Shown: positions 52,736-60,950 of the stretch, in pieces
How positions within the stretch are numbered: the stretch's first letter is position 1
How the letters are laid out: every line of letters begins with the position of its first letter
Source of the DNA: Pontibacter sp. SGAir0037
GTDB lineage: Bacteria > Bacteroidota > Bacteroidia > Cytophagales > Hymenobacteraceae
Direction of reading: 5' to 3'
Assembly (NCBI RefSeq): GCF_005491705.1
Contig: NZ_CP028092.1
Location: 434,001 to 498,000, forward strand
DNA: 64,000 nt
Made by a program: the position numbers and the translations under genes
The notes under the pieces: model-generated
Databases searched by the model: none
What the model was told of the DNA's origin: nothing
Seen by the model: the letters and a program-made list of their open reading frames with translations, nothing else

Positions 52736-53713
52736 TTGACTATAACTACCGAACTGGATATACTAATAGTTGGCGGAGGTCCCATCGGCCTGGCCTGTGG
52801 CATCGAAGCACAAAAGGCTGGTTTACGCTACGTAATCATTGAAAAGGGCTGCCTGGTGAATTCACTTTTCAATTACCCGCTAAACATGACTTTCTTTTCT
52901 ACAGCCGATCGGCTTGAAATCGGAGGGCATCCTTTTCCTTCGATTCATGCCAAACCAAACCGTTCGGAAGCGCTGGAGTATTACCGAAGAGTAGCCGATG
53001 CCAGGGAACTTCACATCAGGCTATTTGAAGAAGTTACCGCAATTAGCGGAAAGGGGGAAGAAGTGTACACCATCCGGACCAGCAAAGCAGAGTACAGGGC
53101 GCGGCACCTCGTTATAGCCACGGGATTTTATGACCTCCCTAACCTGCTGAACATTAAAGGAGAAGAACTGCCTAAAGTAAAGCATTATTATTTCGACCCA
53201 CACTTTTACTATAAACAAAAAGTGGTTGTAATCGGGGCAAACAATTCTTCTGCCGATGTGGCCCTTGAAACCTGGCGTAAAGGAGCTGAAGTAACTATGG
53301 TTATCCGTGAAGCCGAATTGGGGCGCATTAAATACTGGACAAAGCCAGACCTGGAGAACCGTATTGCCGAAGGCTCGATTAAAGCCTACTTTCATTCTAA
53401 CCTCACCGAAATAAGGGAGCAGGAAGTAGATATACAAACGCCCGAAGGCATAATAACCATAGCCAATGATTATGTAATGGCTATGACGGGGTATAAGCCT
53501 GACTTTTCATTATTAAAGCAGGCAGGGGTTACACTTTCGGATGATCAGAAGCTGTACCCGACTTATAACCCTGATACTATGGAAACGAACTTGCCACGTG
53601 TATACCTGGCAGGTGTGGTGTGTGGAGGCATGGATACGCATGTGTGGTTTATAGAAAATTCCAGAGAACATGCGGTTAAAATTATGCAGCACATTACAGC
53701 TGTTGCGCAGTAG
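52736..53713 (+). CDS. YpdA-type FAD/NAD(P) disulfide reductase (bacillithiol reductase-like)
   Basis: A flavoprotein of 325 residues. The start is TTG at 52736, preceded by an AGAGGAA ribosome site; an upstream GTG (52688) would add 16 residues without family similarity. The FAD loop is DILIVGGGPIGLACGIEAQKAG. It is followed by the YpdA hallmark CLVNSLFNYPLNMTFFSTADRLEIGG (block NYPLNMTFFST), the NADPH loop VVVIGANNSSADVALE, and the C-terminal LAGVVCGGMDTHVWFIENSREHA. There is no CxxC active site, as in YpdA. YpdA reduces bacillithiol disulfide. Bacillithiol use is known in part of the Bacteroidota, so this suggests a bacillithiol-based redox buffer (inference). Confidence 0.87.
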   Translation: MTITTELDILIVGGGPIGLACGIEAQKAGLRYVIIEKGCLVNSLFNYPLNMTFFSTADRLEIGGHPFPSIHAKPNRSEALEYYRRVADARELHIRLFEEVTAISGKGEEVYTIRTSKAEYRARHLVIATGFYDLPNLLNIKGEELPKVKHYYFDPHFYYKQKVVVIGANNSSADVALETWRKGAEVTMVIREAELGRIKYWTKPDLENRIAEGSIKAYFHSNLTEIREQEVDIQTPEGIITIANDYVMAMTGYKPDFSLLKQAGVTLSDDQKLYPTYNPDTMETNLPRVYLAGVVCGGMDTHVWFIENSREHAVKIMQHITAVAQ

Positions 53714-54018
53714 CAGCCTTACTCCCAAGCAATTGTTCAGGCAAATACTATAACCTTTCCCTCTTCCCAGGCAATACATTATCCTGTGCCTTACTCTGCT
53801 GGGTACAGGCGTGTCATACTATTATCTTCTAGCTTCTCTAGTTCATAAAAAACAGAACTAACTGAAGTTTTCAAAACCCAAAGCTGATTTTTGAGTAACT
53901 CTAAGCTATAGTTCTAACTGCCAAGGCAACGAACACAGAGCGGGAAACTCAAATAATAGCGTCAAGCTATTTTTAAACAATTAGGTCAGAAATCAGTTTG
54001 GGCGATAGAAACAGATTT
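53714..54018. other. intergenic region before the efflux operon
   Basis: About 300 bases without a gene. I found no repressor gene and no exact promoter match. The upstream sequence is AT-rich and ends at TolC. Confidence 0.35.
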
Positions 54019-54057
54019 ATGCACATGAAAAGTAAGGTAGCAGAAATTGCTGCACAA

Positions 54058-55458
54058 ATGCACAGGTATGCTTTTAGCAGGTCCCGATTTATTATTCTTA
54101 TCTGTAGTGCTTTGCTTAGTGTTGGGCTGCAGATAGGAGCTACAGCACAGGCCAGGGCGCAAATAAGCGATACACTCCGGCTTACCCTAGAAGAAACAGT
54201 GGAAAGCGCCATTTCAGGGAACCCCGATGTACTGCTGGCACAGCTGAGTGTAAAGCGTGCCAACAGCCAGCTCAGAGCCGTAAATGGCGGTTTCCTGCCG
54301 CAGGTTGGCATTGATGGCCAGTATACCCGGAACCTGAAGAGGCCTGTTTTCTTCCTGCCTGCCGGTAGTAATTTTCCGGGAGCTGGCGGCGGCGGCTCAG
54401 AGGGAGTAACCGTTATTGAAGCCGGATCAGATAACTCGTACCAGTTAGCGGCGCAGGCCAATGTGCCGATCTATAGCCGGGAGCTGATCCTGAACTCAAG
54501 AGCTGCTAAAACGGCAGTAAACGTAAATGAACGAGGGCTGGACATCAGCAGGAATGATATTCGCATGCAGGTGAAAAAAGCGTATTATGATGTTTTACTG
54601 GCGCAGGAATCGTTGAAGGTGCTGCAGCAAAGCCTGCAGAATGCTCAACGTAATTTTGAAAATACCCGAAACCAGTTTGCCCAGGAGCTGGTGCCGCAGT
54701 ATGATGTTATCCGATCGGAGGTGCAGGTAGAAAATATCAGACCGGATATTCTGCAGGCAGAAAACAGCCTGGAAGCGGCCACCAGTAACCTAAAATTGCT
54801 GGCCAACATACCCGATGAGATTCCGGTTGTACTGGTGCAAACACTACAGGAGTTTTTGAATAGCAGTAATACAGAACTGCTTACCTCCTTTGGTGTAGAA
54901 AACAACCCTAGCCTGAAACAACTCGATGTGCAGGAGATGCTGCAGGAGCAGCAGGTACAGGTGCAGCAATCAAGCTATTTTCCGTCAGTTTCAGCTTTTG
55001 GTAACTATGCGTATCAGTCGCAGGCAAATAATTTCAACTTCAGGGAGTACCTGTGGGTGCGAACATCCGGCGTAGGCTTGCAGCTAAGTGTGCCTGTTTT
55101 CCAGGGGTTCGTGCGTTCCCGCCAGATAGAGCAGGCCAAACTGGACCTGGAGCAGGTACAGATCCAGAAACAGTACATGAGCAAATCGCTGACCATTCAG
55201 GCCAAAAACGCATTAAACAGGGTGAAAAGAGCAAGGGCAGCACTGGCAGCACAGGAAAAGAATATAGCGCAGGCACAAAAGGGTTTTGAAATTGCGCAGG
55301 TAAGCTACAGGAGCGGTGTTGGTACGTTTATCGATGCCAACGATGCAGAACTGGCGCTCACGCAGTCGCGGCTGAGTTATTTAGAAGTGGTGTATGAATA
55401 TTTAAATGCAATAGCCGATTTCGAACAATTAACCGGAGGTAATGGAACAGGCAACTAA
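54058..55458 (+). CDS. TolC-family outer-membrane efflux protein
   Basis: The outer-membrane channel of a tripartite pump. I take the ATG at 54058, which gives a good signal peptide (MHRYAFSRSRFIILICSALL, cleaved after ARAQ) and 466 residues. The frame is open from TTG 53998, with further ATGs at 54019 and 54025. Two OEP repeats are seen: LTLEETVESAISGNPDVLLAQLSVKRANSQLRAVNGGFLPQVG (block VESAISGNPDVLLA) and, in the second half, NPSLKQLDVQEMLQEQQVQVQQSSYFPSVSAFGNY (block QSSYFPSVSAFGNY). Long helical coils follow each. It overlaps the adaptor gene by 17 bp, which implies coupled translation. Confidence 0.9.
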   Translation: MHRYAFSRSRFIILICSALLSVGLQIGATAQARAQISDTLRLTLEETVESAISGNPDVLLAQLSVKRANSQLRAVNGGFLPQVGIDGQYTRNLKRPVFFLPAGSNFPGAGGGGSEGVTVIEAGSDNSYQLAAQANVPIYSRELILNSRAAKTAVNVNERGLDISRNDIRMQVKKAYYDVLLAQESLKVLQQSLQNAQRNFENTRNQFAQELVPQYDVIRSEVQVENIRPDILQAENSLEAATSNLKLLANIPDEIPVVLVQTLQEFLNSSNTELLTSFGVENNPSLKQLDVQEMLQEQQVQVQQSSYFPSVSAFGNYAYQSQANNFNFREYLWVRTSGVGLQLSVPVFQGFVRSRQIEQAKLDLEQVQIQKQYMSKSLTIQAKNALNRVKRARAALAAQEKNIAQAQKGFEIAQVSYRSGVGTFIDANDAELALTQSRLSYLEVVYEYLNAIADFEQLTGGNGTGN

Positions 55459-56539
55459 CGTATCAGGGAGAACAATAAAGAAAATTTACCGCGGCTTAGC
55501 GGGGTATGCGCTACTGGCACTTTTGCTGAACGCTTGCGGTGGCAACGAACAACAAGCCCAAACGCAGGAGAAGGCAGAAGCTGAACAGGCCGTTGCGGTG
55601 GAAGCCCAAGTTATACAGGTACAGACGCTGCCTCAGCAGATCAGCTATACAGGAAATATTGAACCCTGGGAACAGGCTCTTATTGCAGGCCAAACAGGTG
55701 TCAGGATAGACCGAATACATGTGCAGGAGGGAGACCAGGTAAGAAAGGGGCAGGTGCTGGCGACCATGAATTCAACTCAGTTGAACCAGGCCAAAACACA
55801 GCTCGATCTGGCAAGGCGAAATGTTACCCGCCTCGATACTTTATATCGCATTGGCTCTGTATCTGGGCAGCAGTTTGATCAGGCCCAGACAGAGTATCAG
55901 AATGCGCTGAGCAATTACAACAACCTGGCACAGAATACCCGCCTTACGGCCAACTTTAACGGTGTGATAACAGGTAAATACTTTACTTCAGGCGAAATCT
56001 TTTCGCCCTCTGCCGATGCGCCCGCTATCTTGTCTATGATGCAGATTGATCCTGTAAAAGTAACCATTCGTGTAGGTGAGGCATATTTTACAAGAGTGAA
56101 TGAAGGAATGCAGGCAACCGTGCTTTCAGATGTGTACCCGGACCAGGAGTTTACAGGACAGGTATACCGGAAATCGCCTACAATCGACAGAGGCAGCCGC
56201 ACTTTTCAGACGGAAATACGCATCGATAACAAAGACAGGAGGTTGCGCCCCGGTATGTTTGCCCGTGTAACCTTAAACCTGGGAGAAGCAGAAGGTATTT
56301 ACATTCCGACCTCTGCTGTTGTCAACCAGCAAGGTACGACCAACCAGTTTGTATATGTGGTGGAGGGTGATCGTGTTCGACGTACGGCTGTGGAGACAGG
56401 TAACCGCTACGAAGAACTGATTCAGATACAGTCTGGGCTTGAGGCAGGGCAACGCATCGTAACGGAAGGTATGGGTAAGCTGAACGAAGGCTCCCTGGTA
56501 AGAATCATGAATAATCCCGGACAGGTTTCTGAACAGTAA
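55442..56539 (+). CDS. RND efflux periplasmic adaptor (membrane fusion lipoprotein)
   Basis: A 365-residue lipoprotein: YRGLAGYALLALLLNACGG ends in a lipobox with Cys32. The HlyD-type structure is visible. The lipoyl half-motifs flank a coiled hairpin (WEQALIAGQTGVRIDRIHVQEGDQVRKGQVLATMNSTQLNQAKTQLDLARRNVTRLDTLYRIGSVSGQQFDQAQTEYQNAL; key blocks IHVQEGDQVRKGQVLA and SVSGQQFDQAQTEY). The barrel part includes GVITGKYFTSGEIFSPSADAP, and the membrane-proximal end is RRTAVETGNRYEELIQIQSGLEAGQRIVTEG. It bridges the inner-membrane pump and TolC; it overlaps TolC by 17 bp and is followed by the pump after 11 bp. Confidence 0.93.
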   Translation: MEQATNVSGRTIKKIYRGLAGYALLALLLNACGGNEQQAQTQEKAEAEQAVAVEAQVIQVQTLPQQISYTGNIEPWEQALIAGQTGVRIDRIHVQEGDQVRKGQVLATMNSTQLNQAKTQLDLARRNVTRLDTLYRIGSVSGQQFDQAQTEYQNALSNYNNLAQNTRLTANFNGVITGKYFTSGEIFSPSADAPAILSMMQIDPVKVTIRVGEAYFTRVNEGMQATVLSDVYPDQEFTGQVYRKSPTIDRGSRTFQTEIRIDNKDRRLRPGMFARVTLNLGEAEGIYIPTSAVVNQQGTTNQFVYVVEGDRVRRTAVETGNRYEELIQIQSGLEAGQRIVTEGMGKLNEGSLVRIMNNPGQVSEQ

Positions 56540-56550
56540 GCATTAGCAGC

Positions 56551-59500
56551 ATGAACATATTTAAATTAGCCATATTCCGTCCTGTTGCCACCATTATGGT
56601 GTTTCTGGCCCTGATGGTGTTTGGCGTATACTCTACTTTAAATCTGCCTGTAGATCTGTTTCCGGAAATAGATCCGCCTATTATTACCGTTATTTCAACT
56701 TACCAGGGTGCAGGTGCCCTGGAGGTGGAGCAGAACGTAACGCGGCAACTCGAAGACCAGTTCAGTACGCTGAACGATCTCGATGAAATCACCTCCAGTT
56801 CGGTAGATAATTTATCGATCATTACCATTGAATTTGACTGGAACGCAAACCTGGATGAGGCCTCCAATAACATTCGGGATGCCTTGAGCAGGGCACAGCC
56901 GCTGCTGCCCGACGATGTAGATGAGCCGGTGATTTATCGGTTCAATGCCAGTAGCATTCCTGTTATCACCCTCGCGGCCACGGCAAAAGAAAGTTATCCT
57001 AACCTGAGGCAGATACTCGACAACCAACTGGTAACGCCTCTCAACAGGATTCCGGGAGTAGGTGCTGTAAATATACAGGGAGGGCCAGTCCGCGAAATCC
57101 AGATCAACATAGATCCGCAGCGCATGCGTGCTTATGGGGTAGACATAAACCAGATATCGCAGGCACTCAGCAACGAGAACCTGGTTATTCCGGCCGGTGA
57201 TATTACCGTTGGTCGGCAGCAGTACAACGTGCGGATAGATGCAGAGTTTAAAACGGTGGAGGAGATAAACCAGATCGTGGTGAGGAACACGCCACAGGGC
57301 GGTATTATTTATGTGCAGGATGTAGCCGAGGTACGCGATGCTATTAACGAAGAGAATCGCCTGGAAGTGGTAAACGGGGGCAACGCAATTACCATATCGG
57401 TGCAGAAGCAGAACAATGCCAATACCGTGGAGGTAGCCAAGCAGGTGCTGGCAAGGCTGCCGGAGCTGGAGCGTACGCTTCCGCCTGATGTAAAAATACA
57501 GACGGTGGTAGATACTTCCCGCTACATCGTGAATTCTGTAAACAACTTATCGGAAGTGCTGATTTATGCCGTTGTGTTTGTGGTGCTAGTTGTATTTATA
57601 TTTCTTCGGAAATGGCGGGCAACTTTTATTGTGGCGCTTACCATTCCTTTTTCGCTTATCGGCGCCTTTATCTATCTCTCAATTACGGGCAATACGTTAA
57701 ACCTTATCTCGCTTTCCTCGCTTTCCATAGCTTTGGGCATGGTGGTAGACGATGCCATTGTGGTGCTCGAAAACATTACCACTTACATTGAAAGAGGTAC
57801 CAAGCCCAGGGAAGCAGCCTTGTACGGCACCAACGAAGTAGGTGTGGCAGTGGTTGCTACTACGCTCACTGTTGTTGCTGTATTCCTTCCGCTCACCTTC
57901 CTGACCGGTATGACTGGTATCTGGTTTGGGCAGTTGGGTGCCATTGTGGTGGTAACTATTGTTATTTCTACGCTAGCAGCCCTTACACTTATCCCGATGA
58001 TGTCTTCTAAACTTTTTAAGGAAAAGAAAAAAGACAACAAACTCCGCAACAGTTTCCGGCACAAACTCGACCGGAGTGTGGAAAATGTATTGGGCCGCAT
58101 GGACAGAGGTTATAAAAACATTTTAGGATGGTCGCTTACGCACAAGGCGCTGGTTGTTGTGCTGGCAGTTGTTTTGTTTGTGGGGTCGCTGCTTCTGGTG
58201 CCGAGAATCGGAACAGAGTTCATGCCGCAGGCTGATAACGCCCGGCTCATGATCACGCTGGAATTACCAACGGGCCGCAGCCCGCAGAGCGCACTGCCAA
58301 CTATCGAAAAGGTGGAGGCTATCTTTAAGGAGCATGTGCCGGAACTGGAAATAATTTCTTCGGGCATAGGTTCCAGTACACAAGGTGGCGGAAGTATTAT
58401 GGGCGGTGCAAGTACAGGCTCTAATATCATCGATATTAATGCATCGCTGGTGCCAGTCGACCAGCGCGACAGAACTGTTTTTGAGATTGCGGAAGTGCTG
58501 CGGGAGAAGTTCCGGGATATTCCGGAAATCATCGATTTTTCTGTTAGCACGCAGGGCGGACCTAGTGCCGGAGCGCCTGTTGCTATAAATATTATCGGCA
58601 ACGACCTGGAGCAGATTTCCGGAATAGCAGACAGAATTGTTGCCCGGCTGGAGCAGATTGAAGGGGTAAGAAATGCCAGTGTAGACCGTGGCGATCCGCA
58701 GCCCGCCCTGCAAATTGACCTGGACCGGAACCGGCTGGCTCCCTTAGGGCTGAACACCGGAGCAGTAGGACAGAGCATCCGTAGTATGATTGCCGGCCAG
58801 ACTGCTACCGAGTACCGGGAGCAAGGCGAGGAGTTTGATGTGGTTGTCCGTTACGGTGCTCCTTTCAGGCAGAGTATAGAGGATGTTAGGCGAATGACCA
58901 TTACCACACCGGATGGGAACCTGGTAGAAGTTGGTTCGCTTGGCGAAGTGCGTGAAATCTTTACACCACCCAATATTGAGCGCATAGGGCGGGAACGTGC
59001 TGTAGGCGTAACCGCAGATTTGCTGGAAACACCTTTAAACGTGGTAACGGCACAAATGGAAGACTTTATTCAGAATGAGCTGGATGTGCCTTCGGGAGTG
59101 GAAATTGAGTTTGGCGGAGACATTGAAGAGCAGCAGGATGCCTTCGGGGATTTGTTCCTGCTGCTGGGGCTCAGTATTATTTTAGTATACATTGTAATGG
59201 CTGCCCAGTTCGAGTCGCTGAAAGATCCCTTTATTATTATGTTCTCACTGCCTTTTGCCTTTACGGGTGTGATGCTGGCCCTGGTATTTACCAACACCAA
59301 ACTTAGTGTGATTGCATTTGTGGGAGGCATTATACTAGTGGGTATAGTGGTGAAAAACGCCATCGTATTGGTAGACTACATTCAGTTGCTCCGTGGCAGA
59401 GGGCTGTCGCTGTTCGATTCTATAGTGGAGTCAGGTGCTTCCAGGCTGCGCCCTGTGCTCATGACTACGCTTACCACTTTGCTAGCCATGGTTCCACTGG

Positions 59501-59661
59501 CTATCAGCAAGGGCGAAGGCTCCGAAACCTGGAAACCAATGGCCGTGGCAGTAATCGGAGGTTTGACCTTTTCCACGCTTATCACGCTGGTTTTTGTACC
59601 TGTGATGTATGCTATTTTCCACCGCAAACGCAAGCATAAGGTGAGTTTGCTGGCAGGCTAG
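56551..59661 (+). CDS. RND-family efflux pump, inner-membrane permease (HAE1/AcrB type)
   Basis: A proton-driven pump of 1036 residues with the two-fold repeat of 12 membrane helices. TM1 is IFRPVATIMVFLALMVFGVYSTL. The helix-4 motif SLSIALGMVVDDAIVVLENI carries the paired Asp residues for proton relay; the second half has GIILVGIVVKNAIVLVDYI. The porter domain includes GVGAVNIQGGPVREIQINIDPQRMRAYGVDI (block VREIQINIDPQRMRAYG). The chain length and Asp-Asp relay fit drug, lipid or solvent exporters rather than the CusA metal branch. The operon is TolC-adaptor-permease-PG0541 protein. Confidence 0.94.
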   Translation: MNIFKLAIFRPVATIMVFLALMVFGVYSTLNLPVDLFPEIDPPIITVISTYQGAGALEVEQNVTRQLEDQFSTLNDLDEITSSSVDNLSIITIEFDWNANLDEASNNIRDALSRAQPLLPDDVDEPVIYRFNASSIPVITLAATAKESYPNLRQILDNQLVTPLNRIPGVGAVNIQGGPVREIQINIDPQRMRAYGVDINQISQALSNENLVIPAGDITVGRQQYNVRIDAEFKTVEEINQIVVRNTPQGGIIYVQDVAEVRDAINEENRLEVVNGGNAITISVQKQNNANTVEVAKQVLARLPELERTLPPDVKIQTVVDTSRYIVNSVNNLSEVLIYAVVFVVLVVFIFLRKWRATFIVALTIPFSLIGAFIYLSITGNTLNLISLSSLSIALGMVVDDAIVVLENITTYIERGTKPREAALYGTNEVGVAVVATTLTVVAVFLPLTFLTGMTGIWFGQLGAIVVVTIVISTLAALTLIPMMSSKLFKEKKKDNKLRNSFRHKLDRSVENVLGRMDRGYKNILGWSLTHKALVVVLAVVLFVGSLLLVPRIGTEFMPQADNARLMITLELPTGRSPQSALPTIEKVEAIFKEHVPELEIISSGIGSSTQGGGSIMGGASTGSNIIDINASLVPVDQRDRTVFEIAEVLREKFRDIPEIIDFSVSTQGGPSAGAPVAINIIGNDLEQISGIADRIVARLEQIEGVRNASVDRGDPQPALQIDLDRNRLAPLGLNTGAVGQSIRSMIAGQTATEYREQGEEFDVVVRYGAPFRQSIEDVRRMTITTPDGNLVEVGSLGEVREIFTPPNIERIGRERAVGVTADLLETPLNVVTAQMEDFIQNELDVPSGVEIEFGGDIEEQQDAFGDLFLLLGLSIILVYIVMAAQFESLKDPFIIMFSLPFAFTGVMLALVFTNTKLSVIAFVGGIILVGIVVKNAIVLVDYIQLLRGRGLSLFDSIVESGASRLRPVLMTTLTTLLAMVPLAISKGEGSETWKPMAVAVIGGLTFSTLITLVFVPVMYAIFHRKRKHKVSLLAG

Positions 59662-59824
59662 TTTTAATGTGCTGATTCTCTAATGTGCTAATTGGATGAG
59701 GAGATTTGAAATATGGAGATTTGAAGATGGTGTGGGAGGTGTTTGAGTTCATTAAGCGCAAAGAGCGAGTAAAGATGTTAGGTAATGAAGGAGCAGTAAA
59801 AGCATAATTTCTAATTCGAAAAAA
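59662..59824 (+). other. spacer with short degenerate repeats
   Basis: The 163 bases hold two near-copies of ggagatttgaa (about 59701-59711 and 59715-59725) and a phrase taatgtgctaattgg, low-complexity motifs of the sort scattered between genes in this group. No gene is seen. Confidence 0.35.
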
Positions 59825-60121
59825 ATGAAGGGTATCATGATTGTATTCAACCAGGCTTTATCGGAGGAGATTGTAAGCCTGCTGGATGAGGTGGCGATCA
59901 GGGGCTTTACGAAGTTTAACGATTTGCAGGGGCGGGGCTCTTTGGAAGGAGAACCCCGCATGGGCACCCATACCTGGCCTGCGTTAAACAATGCCATTCT
60001 TTCTGTGGCACCGGATGATAAAGCAGATAAGCTGATTTCCAGGTTAAAAGAAATTAACGCTGCCTCAGAAGAGCAGGGGCTAAAGGCTTTCAGCTGGCGG
60101 GTAGAAGTGGCGGTGGAGTAG
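59825..60121 (+). CDS. PG0541-type transporter-associated protein
   Basis: 98 residues of a small family that follows RND pumps in Bacteroidota. Visible blocks are MKGIMIVFNQALSEEIVSLLDE, GFTKFNDLQGRGSLEGEPRMGTHTWPALNNAILSVAPDD (block GRGSLEGEPRMGTHTWPALNN) and LISRLKEINAASEEQGLKAFSWRVEVAVE. The strand-helix-strand pattern resembles the P-II/ferredoxin-like fold. Its role may be to sense a ligand and control the pump, but no experiment is known to me. It is 164 bp after the permease and convergent with the DUF4249 gene, 2 bp apart. Confidence 0.83.
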   Translation: MKGIMIVFNQALSEEIVSLLDEVAIRGFTKFNDLQGRGSLEGEPRMGTHTWPALNNAILSVAPDDKADKLISRLKEINAASEEQGLKAFSWRVEVAVE

Positions 60122-60123
60122 TG

Positions 60124-60936
60124 CTACTCCACCGCAATACTTTTCCTTTGCACTGTATGGGCGCTAAAATAGCCTAAAGCACCTCCTGTAATGTTGCTGA
60201 CAGGGTTACCCGGAGCTGCAGCATTCTGGCCAATCGTTTGGCTTAAACTATAGAAATAGGTATAAACAGGGCTATCGATAGACTGCATCTCAACCTCTAT
60301 CTGATCTCCGGTTTTTATGTCGTCGTCTTCGTTTTCGGTAAAATAGCGCAACGATCTTTTCACCTGTCTGCCATCTGTATACTGGTCGGTGTAGGCATAA
60401 ATCACGTTTACTCTCCTGCCACTCACAGTAAGCAGGAACCGGTAATAATTAGGTTCACCGGCAGGATCGGTAAAAACAGCATAGGGCACTTTGCGGGCTT
60501 CTCCGAAGGTGCTTTGTTCTTCTATATACAGATCTTCGAAAGGAACAAGAGCAGGCATGGTAGAGGTGGCGGTAAATCTTTCTTCTCCAATGAGAACGTT
60601 TAAAAAGTAGCTTCGCCCTGGCACGCCCGGCACGATAGAGCCTGTATATATGCCCGGGCTATGTTCCTGTAGTGTCTCCATATTTCCTGCATTATCCGAA
60701 ACAAGAACAACAGCACCGGTAACTCCTTCAAAAGTATTGTCTTCATCAAAGTTTTTAGTGCGGGTAATCCGAATCTGGTACGGACCTGCTTCATCTGTAA
60801 TGCTGCCTTCTATCACATAGCGGGGAGAGGCATCATTCAGGTTAACTTCTATTACCTGCTCACAGGCGCTCAACAGCTGCATAAGCAGGGCAGCCAGAAG
60901 CAACAGGATCAGGTAACGCATCCGGTATAGTTTCAT
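60124..60936 (-). CDS. DUF4249 lipoprotein
   Basis: An outer-membrane-associated lipoprotein of 270 residues, using the ATG at 60936 (an upstream in-frame TTG at 60954 overlaps the receptor stop). The signal RYLILLLLAALLMQLLSAC ends in a lipobox. After the Cys, EQVIEVNLNDASPRYVIEGSITDEAGPYQIRITRTKNFDE begins the DUF4249 domain (block RYVIEGSITDEAGPYQIRITRT), with GAVVLVSDNAG and FTATSTMPALVPFEDL. DUF4249 proteins are regularly encoded with a TonB receptor and could act like SusD, binding the substrate at the surface. The gene starts 14 bp after the receptor stop. Confidence 0.87.
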   Translation of the reverse strand: MKLYRMRYLILLLLAALLMQLLSACEQVIEVNLNDASPRYVIEGSITDEAGPYQIRITRTKNFDEDNTFEGVTGAVVLVSDNAGNMETLQEHSPGIYTGSIVPGVPGRSYFLNVLIGEERFTATSTMPALVPFEDLYIEEQSTFGEARKVPYAVFTDPAGEPNYYRFLLTVSGRRVNVIYAYTDQYTDGRQVKRSLRYFTENEDDDIKTGDQIEVEMQSIDSPVYTYFYSLSQTIGQNAAAPGNPVSNITGGALGYFSAHTVQRKSIAVE

Positions 60937-60950
60937 GGTGAGTAGCTTAA

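Noticed and set aside
58110-58778. 222-codon open frame opposite the RND permease
   Set aside because: It lies entirely antisense to a clear pump gene, is rich in Ser/Ile/Arg, and has no domain; this is a shadow of the codon pattern.
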